The notes under the pieces: model-generated
Database searches by the model: none
What the model was told of the DNA's origin: nothing
Seen by the model: only the letters and a program-made list of their open reading frames with translations
Position numbers and translations under genes: made by a program
Assembly: GCA_964634255.1 (NCBI GenBank)
Contig: CAZWJC010000007.1
Location: 1-64,000, forward strand
Direction of reading: 5' to 3'
Source of the DNA: MWDV01 sp964634255
Lineage (GTDB): Bacteria > Verrucomicrobiota > Verrucomicrobiia > Limisphaerales > MWDV01
DNA length: 64,000 bases
In this document: positions 1 to 7,986 of the stretch, in pieces
How positions within the stretch are numbered: position 1 is the stretch's first letter
Layout: every line of letters starts with the position of its first letter

Positions 1-169
1 CATCCCGGTGGAGATGTTCACCGTCATGTTCGCCATCGGTCGCATGCCCGGCTGGATTGCCAACTACCGGGAGGTGCTTGAAGAGCCCAACACGCGCATC
101 TACCGTCCGCGCCAAGTTTACACCGGCCCGACACAGACGGCCTACGTGCCGCTCCGGCAGCGGGCATAG
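1..169 (+). CDS. gltA: Citrate synthase, C-terminal fragment
   Basis: The last 55 codons of a gene that starts before the window, ending at the TAG at 167-169. The visible protein contains MFTVMFAIGRMPGWIA and RIYRPRQVYTG, which match the conserved end of citrate synthase (the RPRQ.YTG region just before the C-terminus). Citrate synthase condenses acetyl-CoA and oxaloacetate at the entry to the TCA cycle. Its position just upstream of sucC/sucD on the same strand supports a TCA-gene neighbourhood. Only the C-terminal part is visible, so catalytic His and Asp residues upstream cannot be checked. Confidence 0.88.
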   Translation, partial: IPVEMFTVMFAIGRMPGWIANYREVLEEPNTRIYRPRQVYTGPTQTAYVPLRQRA

Positions 170-210
170 GCCCGCCGTCCTTCGCCCAAACCAAACCACC
201 CGCCGGGGTC

Positions 211-477
211 TTACCGCCCAGACGCGACCGCGCCCAGCACTCCAAAAGCGAACAGCGCCACGAACACGATAACGCTGAGCACCAGGAGAATCGTGGCGAT
301 GATCCCACAAATCCGCCCTGCATTCGTCAAACCACGACCGCTCGGATCCATTTGCCCGGCGTCGATTTGCTTGAGATCGCCCGAGCCCATGATCCAGGCC
401 GCGATGCCAAACGGTGCGCAGACGACCAAACCAAGAATTCCGAAAATGAGGATTAGGGTGCCACGATGAGGTTTCAT
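211..477 (-). CDS. Small two-helix membrane protein, DUF4190-like
   Basis: An 88-aa protein with two hydrophobic segments, about residues 8-28 (LILIFGILGLVVCAPFGIAA) and 58-82 (IIATILLVLSVIVFVALFAF). They flank a short soluble loop, GSGDLKQIDAGQMDPSGRG. This pattern (helix, G-x-D-L...I..G.MD..GRG loop, helix) is typical of DUF4190-type small membrane proteins of unknown function. The reading frame extends further upstream, but the ATG at 477 gives the normal family start (MKPHRGTL) and avoids overlapping sucC. It is divergent from sucC. No function can be inferred beyond inner-membrane location. Confidence 0.6.
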   Translation of the reverse strand: MKPHRGTLILIFGILGLVVCAPFGIAAWIMGSGDLKQIDAGQMDPSGRGLTNAGRICGIIATILLVLSVIVFVALFAFGVLGAVASGR

Positions 478-540
478 AAATGTTAGCAGTTGCTTTCTTG
501 TAGGGACCACCTTTGAATTCCGCAAGCGAAATCGCCCGAC

Positions 541-1752
541 ATGAACATTCACGAGTATCAGGCCAAGACCCTTCTCGCCAAGCGCGGTGTGCCGCTTCCG
601 CCCGACGGCGTGTGCGATAATGCCGACCAAGCCCGGCCCATCGCCGCCAAGCTATTGGCCGACGGCGCAACCAAACTGGTGGTCAAAGCGCAGATCCACG
701 CTGGGGGACGCGGCAAGGGCACGTTCCAGAACGGCTACCGCGGGGGTGTGAAGCTCGGAACCACGGCTGACGAGGCGGTTGAGTTCGCGCAAGCCATGCT
801 GGGCAATGTTCTCGTGACGAAACAGACCGGTCAGGCCGGACGTCTGGTGAGCAAGGTTTTGGTGGCGCTTGCGCCGAACATCCGTCGCGAACTGTACGTC
901 GCGGTGCTGTTGGATCGCGCGCTCGGTTGTCCGGTCATCATGGCCAGCACCGAAGGCGGCATGGACATCGAGGAGGTCGCCGCCAAGACGCCGGAAAAGA
1001 TCATCAAGGAAGCGATTGATCCGACGCTGGGCTTCCAGCCGTATCAAGGCCGCAAGCTGGCGCTCGCACTCGGCCTGACCGGCGACTTGATGAACCAAGC
1101 GGTCAAAACGTTCGGCGGGCTCTACCGCACTTGGTGGGAATGCGACGCCTCGCTCATCGAGATCAACCCGCTGTGCGTGGTCGCCGCGCCCGATGGCAAG
1201 CTCTCGCTGCTCGCCGTGGACGCCAAGATGACGCTCGACGACAACGCGCTGTATCGCCATCCCGATGTCCAAGCGATGCGCGACCTCGCCGAAGAATCGC
1301 CGCTGGAAGTCGAAGCCAGCAAGTTTTCGCTCAACTACATCAAGCTCGACGGCAACATCGCCTGCCTCGTCAACGGCGCCGGCCTGGCCATGGCGACGAT
1401 GGACATCATCAAGCATTACGGCGGTGAACCGGCGAACTTCTTGGACGTAGGCGGCGGCGCGACGGCCGAACAGGTGACGGCGGCGTTCAAAATCATCATG
1501 CAGGACCCGAATGTGAAGGCCATCCTCGTGAACATCTTCGGAGGGATCATGGACTGCAACGTCATCGCCACCGGCATCGTGGCGGCGGTGAAGGAAACCG
1601 GCTTGAAGCTGCCGCTGGTCGTCCGGCTGGAAGGCAACAACGTCCGGGCCGGCAAGCAAACGCTCGCCGACTCCGGGTTGACCATCATCAGCGGCACCAC
1701 GATGGCCGACGCGGCGCAGAAAGTGGTACAAGCGGTGAATTCAGCCAAGTAA
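541..1752 (+). CDS. sucC: Succinyl-CoA ligase (ADP-forming) beta subunit
   Basis: A 403-aa protein of normal family length. It starts MNIHEYQAKTLLAKRGVPLP, the classic SucC N-terminus of the ATP-grasp domain, followed by the nucleotide-binding stretch VVKAQIHAGGRGKG. EINPLCVV and the DAKMTLDDNALYRHPD stretch are the metal/nucleotide-binding part. The C-terminal ligase domain carries GGGATAEQV and NIFGGIMDCNVIATGIV. With the alpha subunit it interconverts succinyl-CoA and succinate, making ATP or GTP in the TCA cycle. Its partner sucD lies downstream on the same strand but is separated by two unrelated ORFs, which is unusual because sucC and sucD are normally adjacent. Confidence 0.95.
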   Translation: MNIHEYQAKTLLAKRGVPLPPDGVCDNADQARPIAAKLLADGATKLVVKAQIHAGGRGKGTFQNGYRGGVKLGTTADEAVEFAQAMLGNVLVTKQTGQAGRLVSKVLVALAPNIRRELYVAVLLDRALGCPVIMASTEGGMDIEEVAAKTPEKIIKEAIDPTLGFQPYQGRKLALALGLTGDLMNQAVKTFGGLYRTWWECDASLIEINPLCVVAAPDGKLSLLAVDAKMTLDDNALYRHPDVQAMRDLAEESPLEVEASKFSLNYIKLDGNIACLVNGAGLAMATMDIIKHYGGEPANFLDVGGGATAEQVTAAFKIIMQDPNVKAILVNIFGGIMDCNVIATGIVAAVKETGLKLPLVVRLEGNNVRAGKQTLADSGLTIISGTTMADAAQKVVQAVNSAK

Positions 1753-1765
1753 CCGGCTCAAGCCG

Positions 1766-2350
1766 ATGATTCTGTTAACGAGACTGAAGCTTTGGTGGTT
1801 TTCGCGGAGTCACCGCAAGACGGTGTTGGCATGCGCCGGTCCGTTTGTTGCCGCCAAGACAGGCTTTGCCTTTCCGGAGCGAGTCGGAGTGTTCAAGCGT
1901 GGTGAGATTCACCAGTTTGACCAGCAAGGCTATGACATCTCGGTAGCTTACAACGCCCCACCCCGCACCGCGGTTACCGTCTATGTTTACACGCGTGGTC
2001 CGGCGACGAAGGAATCGCAGACACGCGAACTACAGCAGACAACCGCTGACATCTTCCATCTGAATCGCAACGGCACACTGAGCAGCCCAAAGCTGTATCC
2101 ACTGAGGCGCGGAGAGACCACAATTAACGGCGCCCTCGTCACAATTGAGTTTCCAGAAGGATTTGCTGGCCGCAAGGAACCCGTCAGGACACTGCTGCTC
2201 TTGTTCCCGATCGGCGACTACTTCGTCAAATTTCGATGCACCTATCCTCAGAACCATCACGAGAGCGCTTGGGCGGATGTTGAAGCGCTGGTCGGGACAC
2301 TAGATTGGCCGTTAGTCTCCCGCCCTGTTCCATCTGCAGCACTTTCCTGA
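1766..2350 (+). CDS. Hypothetical protein between sucC and sucD
   Basis: A 194-aa protein beginning 13 bases after sucC. I do not recognise the family. The N-terminus (MILLTRLKLWWF) is moderately hydrophobic, and a second short hydrophobic patch (TLLLLFPIGDYFVKFRCTYP) lies near residue 145. The rest looks like a mostly beta soluble protein. The C-terminal HHESAWADVEALVGTLDWP resembles tails of uncharacterised bacterial proteins that process or sense surface stress, but this is weak. Same strand and tight spacing suggest co-transcription with sucC. A later in-frame start is possible. Confidence 0.55.
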   Translation: MILLTRLKLWWFSRSHRKTVLACAGPFVAAKTGFAFPERVGVFKRGEIHQFDQQGYDISVAYNAPPRTAVTVYVYTRGPATKESQTRELQQTTADIFHLNRNGTLSSPKLYPLRRGETTINGALVTIEFPEGFAGRKEPVRTLLLLFPIGDYFVKFRCTYPQNHHESAWADVEALVGTLDWPLVSRPVPSAALS

Positions 2351-2365
2351 AGCACCTCGGTCGTC

Positions 2366-2620
2366 ATGTTTGAATTCACTCTAGCATGCATGGGCAAGGG
2401 CAATTACGTTTGCCCGCCCGATGCCGGGCCTGCGTGGCGAGCCGCCTACGAAGCGGGCTGCGACATGGAGGAACTGGAAGCAAACCTCCGCCTGACGCCA
2501 GAGGAACGCCTGCTCAAACACGACAGGAAACTTAACGAGTGGCTTGAGTTCGAAGGGTTCTTGGAGAAGCTCGAACACGGGCTGGTTTTCATCAAATCAC
2601 ACTATGGCAATCCTTGTTAG
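2366..2620 (+). CDS. Small hypothetical protein with YEAG-ENLRLTPEERL motif
   Basis: An 84-aa protein whose centre reads AAYEAGCDMEELEANLRLTP followed by EERLLKHDRKLNEWLEF. I recall similar YEAG.D...L..NL.LTPEERL segments in short PVC and proteobacterial proteins that sit beside minimal nucleotidyltransferases, but no such partner is visible here. The 3' end overlaps the sucD start by 17 bases in another frame, so translation may be coupled. Function unknown; it could be the remains of an inserted two-gene module. Confidence 0.5.
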   Translation: MFEFTLACMGKGNYVCPPDAGPAWRAAYEAGCDMEELEANLRLTPEERLLKHDRKLNEWLEFEGFLEKLEHGLVFIKSHYGNPC

Positions 2621-3503
2621 ACCCCAAACCCGCGTCCTCGTGCAAGGCATCACCGGCAGCTTCGGTGGCCGGCACGCGCAGCTTTCACTCGACTACGGCA
2701 CGCAGATCGTTGCCGGCGTCACGCCCGGCAAAGGCGGTCAGACCTTCACCCACAAAGACCACAAAGTGCCGGTCTTCGACACCGTGGCCGAGGCCATGAA
2801 ACAGACCGGTGCGGTCGCTTCCGCGGTCTTCGTTCCTCCGGCATTCGCCGCAGACGCTATTCTCGAAGGAGCCGATGCCGGCTTGGAACTGGTCGTGTGC
2901 ATCACCGAGGGCATTCCGGTCAACGACATGCTCAAGGTTCGGCGCGCGATGACCGGCAAGGCGACGCGGCTGATCGGCCCAAACTGCCCCGGCATCGTGA
3001 CGCCGGGCGAGGGCAAGGATTCGCACGGCGGCTGCCGTATCGGCATCGCGCCGGGCTACATCCACAAGAAAGGCAACATCGGCGTCGTCTCACGCAGCGG
3101 CACGTTGACCTACGAGGCGGTCTGGCAACTGACTTGCCGCGGCGTGGGCCAGAGCACCTGCGTGGGCATCGGCGGCGATCCCGTGCCCGGGATGTCGCAC
3201 CTCGACGTCATCAAGCTGTTCGCGCACGACCCGGAGACGAAGGGCATCATCATGATCGGCGAAATCGGCGGCAGCGCCGAAGAAGAAGCGGCCGCGTGGA
3301 TCAAGTTGCACTGTAAGAAACCCGTGGCGGGCTTCATCGCCGGCGCCACGGCGCCGCCGGGACGCCGCATGGGGCACGCAGGCGCTATTGTCAGCGGCGG
3401 CAAAGGCACGGCTGCCGCCAAGGTCGCAGCGTTCAACGATGCTGGTATCGGAGTGGCCACGACGCCCAGTGAGATGGCCGAGACGTTATTGAAGATGATG
3501 TGA
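2604..3503 (+). CDS. sucD: Succinyl-CoA ligase alpha subunit
   Basis: A 299-aa protein, normal for SucD. The ATG at 2604 (MAILVRPQTRVLVQGITG) was chosen because it gives the standard start; the upstream extension in this frame is not SucD-like. The CoA-binding domain shows GITGSFGGRHAQ and GVTPGKGGQ. The ligase domain shows GPNCPGIVTPGE and the phospho-histidine segment RRMGHAGAIVSGGKG, with His about residue 258. It forms the alpha half of the TCA-cycle ligase with SucC encoded at 541-1752. It overlaps the preceding small ORF by 17 bases. Confidence 0.95.
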   Translation: MAILVRPQTRVLVQGITGSFGGRHAQLSLDYGTQIVAGVTPGKGGQTFTHKDHKVPVFDTVAEAMKQTGAVASAVFVPPAFAADAILEGADAGLELVVCITEGIPVNDMLKVRRAMTGKATRLIGPNCPGIVTPGEGKDSHGGCRIGIAPGYIHKKGNIGVVSRSGTLTYEAVWQLTCRGVGQSTCVGIGGDPVPGMSHLDVIKLFAHDPETKGIIMIGEIGGSAEEEAAAWIKLHCKKPVAGFIAGATAPPGRRMGHAGAIVSGGKGTAAAKVAAFNDAGIGVATTPSEMAETLLKMM

Positions 3504-3578
3504 CTTCGGGGTAAAACGTGAGGCCGGACAGGACGGTGGCGTACCGTCCGCAATTCACGTTGCACACATCACACCGCG

Positions 3579-4436
3579 ATGGGCCTGATTGACTTCATCC
3601 TGAACCTCGCCGGGTTGCTGCTCTGGCTAAACTGGCTGGCGATCCGCTTTGATCCGCTCGCGCGGCCTTCGGCGGCCACCTTGCTCGGAACGCTGCGCCG
3701 GACGGAGCGCACGCGGATGCGACGGTGGGCGTTCATCGCCGGATTGGTTGCGCTCCTCGTCGTTCGGGCGTTCTTCTACTGGTCCATCGGATCGGCGCTG
3801 GATTGGACTCCGACGGTGACCTTGGTTAGCAACATTAAGGTGTTCTTCCCGCTTTCGGCGGCCGCCTATTTCCTCGGACTGATGCTGCTCTATTCCATGT
3901 TGAGCTTCGGGAAAATGCTGACCAGTTTCTACGTCTGGCTGGTACTGCTGTCGTTCCTTGGCGGCCGCGGAAGCGAGGGCGATCCGTTCCTCCGACTGGC
4001 CCGTGCGCATTTGGGCCCTCCGGCACGCTGGGCGTGGCCGATACGATTGGTTCTACCGTTCGTAGGCATGGCCACCCTGTGGCTGGCGATCAATCCCATC
4101 CTACATGGGTTGCAGATCGTGCCGCCGCCGGTTTCCTGGGCACACCGTCTCGAACAGGCAGTGCTAGTAGGCGTGGGTGCATATCTGGAATGGAAGTTTC
4201 TGATCGGCGGCTTGCTGGCGTTGTACATCCTCAACAGCTACGTCTATCTGGGTAGCCACCCATTCTGGAATTTCGTCGCCACGACCGCACAAAGCCTGAT
4301 CAGCCCATTGCGGGTCGTGCCCTTACAGGTGGGCAGAGTGGACTTCGTCCCGCTGGTAACAGTGGGGCTTGTGTTTCTGATCGCGGAGCTGGCTGGCTTC
4401 GCCTTGACGCGCCTATACGGGTTGCTCCCGTGGTGA
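3579..4436 (+). CDS. YggT-family integral membrane protein
   Basis: A 285-aa protein with several hydrophobic helices: residues 5-22, 47-66, about 82-108, 115-130, 150-175, 205-222 and a C-terminal pair. The C-terminal part (WNFVATTAQSLISPLRVVPL then FVPLVTVGLVFLIAEL) fits the YggT pattern, in which a conserved P-LR..P segment sits between helices and is followed by D..P. It is longer than the usual ~100-180 aa YggT, with what looks like a duplicated YggT unit. YggT proteins are linked to membrane and osmotic functions, but the biochemical role is unknown. It ends convergently with the kinase at 4446-5543. Confidence 0.6.
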   Translation: MGLIDFILNLAGLLLWLNWLAIRFDPLARPSAATLLGTLRRTERTRMRRWAFIAGLVALLVVRAFFYWSIGSALDWTPTVTLVSNIKVFFPLSAAAYFLGLMLLYSMLSFGKMLTSFYVWLVLLSFLGGRGSEGDPFLRLARAHLGPPARWAWPIRLVLPFVGMATLWLAINPILHGLQIVPPPVSWAHRLEQAVLVGVGAYLEWKFLIGGLLALYILNSYVYLGSHPFWNFVATTAQSLISPLRVVPLQVGRVDFVPLVTVGLVFLIAELAGFALTRLYGLLPW

Positions 4437-4445
4437 CGCGATGCG

Positions 4446-5543
4446 CTAGTCGGCCCCGGTAGCCAGGCGTAGCGTTACGGTGGTGCCAACACCAGGTTGG
4501 CTTTGCAGGGTCAGCGTGCCGCCATGCATGTCGGCCAAGCGGCGGCAAATCGTCAGCCCCAAGCCCAAGCCCTGTTGCTCCTGCATCTTGCGGTCGAACT
4601 GCATGTAAGCACCAATCTTCGCAACCTGCTCCGGCGAAAGGCCGCGCCCCTTGTCGCTCACCGAGAGCGTCAACTCCGCGTCTGCCACCTTTAACTCCAC
4701 GCGCACTGGCGTGCCGGGCTTGGAAAACTTGAAGGCGTTCTGCAGCAACTCGTCCACGATCTTGGAAAGATACTCCTCCGCCATGGGCACGCGGTGATCG
4801 AGCAAGACAAGCGTCAGGTCGCTTTCCCGATGCATCGTCTCGGCGATCGCCTGTGCCTTGTCCTCAATCACCCGCTTGGGGAAGGGCGTCGGCTTCTTCC
4901 GCAACGCTGCGGTCTTCGCGGGGTCGCTGCCCAGCAGTTCCAATTGCGCGTAAATGAGGAAGTTCTCGATCAACCGCATCAGCCGGCGACCGGACTCATT
5001 GATGACCTGCCCCATCTCGGCAACCTCGGCAGGCTGGAGGCTCTCGGCATCGGTGCTGAGAATTTCGCCATAGGCCAGAATCCCATTCAATGGCGTTCGC
5101 AGTTCGTGTGGAAGCGCGAGGCTGATACTGTTGCGCAAATCCGCCAGCTTGCGTTCCGCCAGTTGACGCATCTCATTCGCCTTGCGCAGCCGTGCCTCCA
5201 CCGCGCCACAAAGCTGGTCCGCAGTGAACGGTTTGGGCAAGTAATCGTCTGCGCCCAGCTCCATCCCATGCCGCATGCCGGCCGGATCCGCATAACCCGT
5301 CATCAGGATGAACGGAATGGCCGCTGTGGCAGGCGTCTCCCGCAGCGCGGCCAACGTCCCGTAGCCATTGACCTGTTGCATGTTGACGTCGCACAACACC
5401 AAATCGGGCAGATGCTGGCGGGCCAGTTCAATGCCTTGACTCCCATCCGAGGCCTCGATAACCGCGAAGCCTCGAAGGTCGAGCACGACTTTCACCATCT
5501 CTCGCAGCCACTCTTCATCGTCAATGACGAGGATTTTTTTCAT
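4446..5543 (-). CDS. Response regulator-histidine kinase (REC then HisKA/HATPase)
   Basis: A 365-aa protein with the receiver domain first. Its acidic pair is D8/D9, phospho-acceptor D52 (LVLCDVNM), T82 (LMTGYAD) and K104 (YLPKPF). A kinase module follows, with H146 in LALPHELRTPLNG, an N-box (DELLQNAFKFSKPG) and G boxes (DKGRGLSPEQV, GLGLGLTICRRLADMHGG). There is no transmembrane segment, so it is a cytosolic kinase whose own receiver probably gates it. The ATG at 5543 (MKKILVIDDEE) is the usual receiver start; the frame stays open 51 codons upstream but that part is low quality. The partner regulator and signal are unknown. Confidence 0.85.
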   Translation of the reverse strand: MKKILVIDDEEWLREMVKVVLDLRGFAVIEASDGSQGIELARQHLPDLVLCDVNMQQVNGYGTLAALRETPATAAIPFILMTGYADPAGMRHGMELGADDYLPKPFTADQLCGAVEARLRKANEMRQLAERKLADLRNSISLALPHELRTPLNGILAYGEILSTDAESLQPAEVAEMGQVINESGRRLMRLIENFLIYAQLELLGSDPAKTAALRKKPTPFPKRVIEDKAQAIAETMHRESDLTLVLLDHRVPMAEEYLSKIVDELLQNAFKFSKPGTPVRVELKVADAELTLSVSDKGRGLSPEQVAKIGAYMQFDRKMQEQQGLGLGLTICRRLADMHGGTLTLQSQPGVGTTVTLRLATGAD

Positions 5544-5916
5544 CGCGCGTGTACCGCCCGACACCTGCCCCGACCCGGCAACCACATCGCGCAGGGGCAG
5601 CAGTGCGCTGCCCGGCGGTCTCCCCTTTTCCGGATCAAAACAAACCTCCGTCTGCGCCGTGACTTCGCAAACGTCGGAACAGGCAGATGTCATCATCGCT
5701 CGAATTAGTTCCGTTTCCCCAGCAGGAGAATCGTTGCTGCCTCCGAAGCAAGATGTTGGCCAGCAAGACGACGTCCCCCCGGCTGTCCGGAAACATGTCG
5801 GGATTGGACAGGATTGGGGCTACGTAGGAGAGACGCGGACAAGTTGCGGTAAAAACTCCGTGTCACGAAGAGGAACAGTGCGTCCAGATTTCACACGGCC
5901 CATCCGTGCGGCAAGT
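5544..5916. other. Intergenic region without a clear gene
   Basis: 373 bases between the kinase start and the end of the last BMC-locus gene, both on the minus strand. It must hold the kinase promoter. I see no convincing hairpin, tRNA-like fold or conserved ORF. The first part is an open continuation of the kinase frame and could be a short N-terminal extension, but its amino-acid composition does not look like a domain. Confidence 0.4.
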
Positions 5917-7209
5917 TCAGTCGAACTTCCGCGTCAGCCGGGCGTGATGATACGCGCGGCGTTGGACCGGGGTCATGCGCTCGAAGTCCGGCGCATCGTT
6001 CGCCAGCTTCGGCCAAGTCGCCGCTTCGGCGTGCCCGGAGTTTGGCGTTGGCGACTTGGGATCGACGCTCGCGGGCGACGACTTCGCGGAAGCCAACGGG
6101 CTATTCCGCACCTCCACCGTCGCCCGGCGCGTGGCGCTGCCGTCGTAGCTCATCGCTTGGTCGGTGAGTTTCAAATCGTCTTCCAGCGAACGATGCGGCT
6201 TGATTCGCTTACCCTGGAGCACGCCGTGGTAGGCACGGACGGCTTCCTCAGGGTTCAGTTTCCCGTCGGTGATGAGCCGGAGCATCTCGATGAACGCGAG
6301 CTGGTGCTCGGCGTTGTTGATCTTGCGGCCGAATAGGGCGACCCGCGCGCCGTGTTTCTGCGCGTCGTGAATCAGCCGGAACGCGTCGTAGGTCGTGCCC
6401 GCGCTGCCGCCGAGGATGCCGACGACGAGGTTCGGGTCGTACTGCGCCAGTTCCTCCATCGCCTTCGGCCCGTGATAGACGATCTTCAAGAACACCGGCC
6501 GGCCGGACTCCGGCACGCCGGCGAGTGTGCGAAGAATGTTGTCGTTGATGAACTCACCCAGCTTCTCCGCCGCCACGCCACTGTCCACGTTCGGATCGAA
6601 GACCTCGAGGAAGTGCCGGAACTTCTTCCGCTCGGCTTCTTCCCGAAAGGCTTTGTACCAAAGCAGTGCCTCGCGATCCTGCTCCAGGTCGTTAACAAAC
6701 GTGACGGAATACAGGCCAAGATTCGCGCCGGGGAACTCATCGTTCGTCCGGTCGCACTCGACTTCGCCGCACTGGATATGATCAATCGTCGCGCTACGGA
6801 ATGGTTGCGAGGCTTCGCGGGTGTAGCAGCCGTGACGCACGGCCCAAACGTCGGTCGTGTCGTTGGCTCGCGCCGCCGGCGTGACGTGCGAGTTCTTAAA
6901 CAGCCCTTCCTTGATCGTGAGTTGCTCGTTTACGTATGCGGACATCAGCATGATGTCCACGAGGCCCTGGTGCGTGACTTCGCGGATGATGTCGAGAAAC
7001 TCCGGCAGGTTGCGGTAGCCGAACTCGTCGCGCGTCCAAACCTCCGGCGAGAATCGCGCCGGCCTTGCCCCGCGCTGGGCCAGGTAACTACGCGGGCCGG
7101 TCGCTCGCACACCGAACGCCATGTCCGCATCCTTCGCATCGGCGATGATGAACGCCCGCGAAGAACGGTTGGCTTTGATCTCGGCAAGTTTCTGTTCGAG
7201 CGATTTCAC
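5917..7209 (-). CDS. Class I aldolase-like (DhnA/DeoC-type) protein with BMC-targeting-like tail
   Basis: A 430-aa protein starting with GTG; the stop of the upstream PIN gene overlaps the start by one base (TAGTG), suggesting translational coupling. Residues 17-345 look like a TIM barrel: FIIADAKDADMAFG at the start, FLKIVYHGPKAMEEL with K242 as a possible Schiff-base lysine, and GILGGSAGTTYDAF as a phosphate-loop-like strand end. A low-complexity Ser/Pro/Ala linker (about 356-408) then leads to a terminal amphipathic helix, FERMTPVQRRAYHHARLTRK (409-428). That linker-plus-helix layout is how encapsulation peptides attach to BMC cargo. The enzyme activity is not established; a sugar-phosphate aldolase or isomerase is inferred. 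Confidence 0.6.
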   Translation of the reverse strand: MKSLEQKLAEIKANRSSRAFIIADAKDADMAFGVRATGPRSYLAQRGARPARFSPEVWTRDEFGYRNLPEFLDIIREVTHQGLVDIMLMSAYVNEQLTIKEGLFKNSHVTPAARANDTTDVWAVRHGCYTREASQPFRSATIDHIQCGEVECDRTNDEFPGANLGLYSVTFVNDLEQDREALLWYKAFREEAERKKFRHFLEVFDPNVDSGVAAEKLGEFINDNILRTLAGVPESGRPVFLKIVYHGPKAMEELAQYDPNLVVGILGGSAGTTYDAFRLIHDAQKHGARVALFGRKINNAEHQLAFIEMLRLITDGKLNPEEAVRAYHGVLQGKRIKPHRSLEDDLKLTDQAMSYDGSATRRATVEVRNSPLASAKSSPASVDPKSPTPNSGHAEAATWPKLANDAPDFERMTPVQRRAYHHARLTRKFD

Positions 7210-7700
7210 TATTCGGATTCCCTTGCTTGTTGCAGCACCCGCTTCCGGAGTTCGTCGCTGATCCTGAAGGTTGTCTTGCTTGCCAGCCGGTCAAGTTCGC
7301 CGCGCACGCTCGCAACCAATCCCCGCGACTTGGCTTCAACAAGCAGCCCGAGAGTGCCGACGACGCGCACCCCAAGCTTGACTGCTTCTTGTCGCCCTTC
7401 CGCTTCATCAATGATCAGCAATGCGCCCAATTCTCTGGCCAAGGCAATCGCCTCGCGCTCGCCAGGATCGAGTTGTCTGAGTTCAGCGACTGCGGATGCC
7501 GGCGCCAACACCTTGATCCAGCCCCGCGTCACCGCGGCCTTGGTTTCAGCCGCTTCAGGATATGCCGCCCCTTGATTGATCAGTTCGTTCCAAACCGCCG
7601 GAGGAATCAGCACCTCACCGTAAAGTTCCCGGAGCCAATCGAAATGCCCGAGCCGGGTCAGATAGACCAACGGGGAAGTGTCAGAGACAACTGCGGGCAT
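7209..7700 (-). CDS. PIN-domain toxin (DUF3368 family)
   Basis: A 163-aa protein with the PIN/DUF3368 layout. It has an N-terminal VVSDTSPLVYL with acidic D7, PPAVWNELI with a conserved Glu, LDPGEREAIALARELGALLIIDEAEGR with the central acidic cluster, and AVKLGVRVVGTLGLLVEAK. Such proteins are metal-dependent RNases that act as toxins. It overlaps the upstream antitoxin gene by 20 bases, the normal coupling for this pair. It lies inside the BMC gene series between the aldolase and the 430-aa cargo-like protein, which is an odd place for a toxin-antitoxin module. Confidence 0.85.
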   Translation of the reverse strand: MPAVVSDTSPLVYLTRLGHFDWLRELYGEVLIPPAVWNELINQGAAYPEAAETKAAVTRGWIKVLAPASAVAELRQLDPGEREAIALARELGALLIIDEAEGRQEAVKLGVRVVGTLGLLVEAKSRGLVASVRGELDRLASKTTFRISDELRKRVLQQARESE

Positions 7701-7941
7701 AGGCTAGGTCTTGCTCCAACATTTCCTGGGTGTACGGGAAGGGCACGTTACGCGCCATCAGCACATCCATGAACTGCCAACGATTCAAACCCGCGAACTC
7801 GGCAGCCCGACGCGTGGACCACTTGCCCTCGCGATACATCTCGATGGCCAGTTCCAGCTTCGCGTTCTGCGCCACTTCTTCGGGCGTTGAACCGAAACTA
7901 CGCGTGAACGCCTCGGGAATCTCAATTGTCACCGTGCTCAT
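7681..7941 (-). CDS. UPF0175-family antitoxin
   Basis: An 86-aa protein with the UPF0175 pattern: VTIEIPEAF at the start, LAIEMYREGKWSTRRAAEFAG in the middle and NRWQFMDVLMARNVPFPYT, a helix-turn-helix-like segment, near the end. UPF0175 proteins partner DUF3368 PIN toxins and are predicted to bind the toxin and operator DNA. Its gene overlaps the toxin gene by 20 bases. It starts 45 bases after the aldolase stop codon on the same strand, so it may be read with the BMC operon or from its own promoter in that gap. Confidence 0.85.
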   Translation of the reverse strand: MSTVTIEIPEAFTRSFGSTPEEVAQNAKLELAIEMYREGKWSTRRAAEFAGLNRWQFMDVLMARNVPFPYTQEMLEQDLAYARSCL

Positions 7942-7986
7942 GGTCGCACTGTAGCACCTTCCAGCTTCAGATCGAAAGGCGCGTTT

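Noticed and set aside
652..1731. Long open frame on the minus strand across sucC
   Set aside because: It is a shadow of the sucC gene in GC-rich DNA; the plus-strand protein has all SucC signatures and the minus-strand product matches nothing known.
5544..5696. N-terminal extension of the histidine kinase
   Set aside because: MKKILVIDDEE at 5543 is the standard receiver start; the extra 51 codons have no domain and a composition unlike the rest.
6352..7575. Long open frame on the plus strand over the BMC aldolase-like and PIN genes
   Set aside because: The minus strand holds well-recognised PIN and TIM-barrel proteins with matching overlaps; the plus-strand product is low-complexity Arg/Ala.
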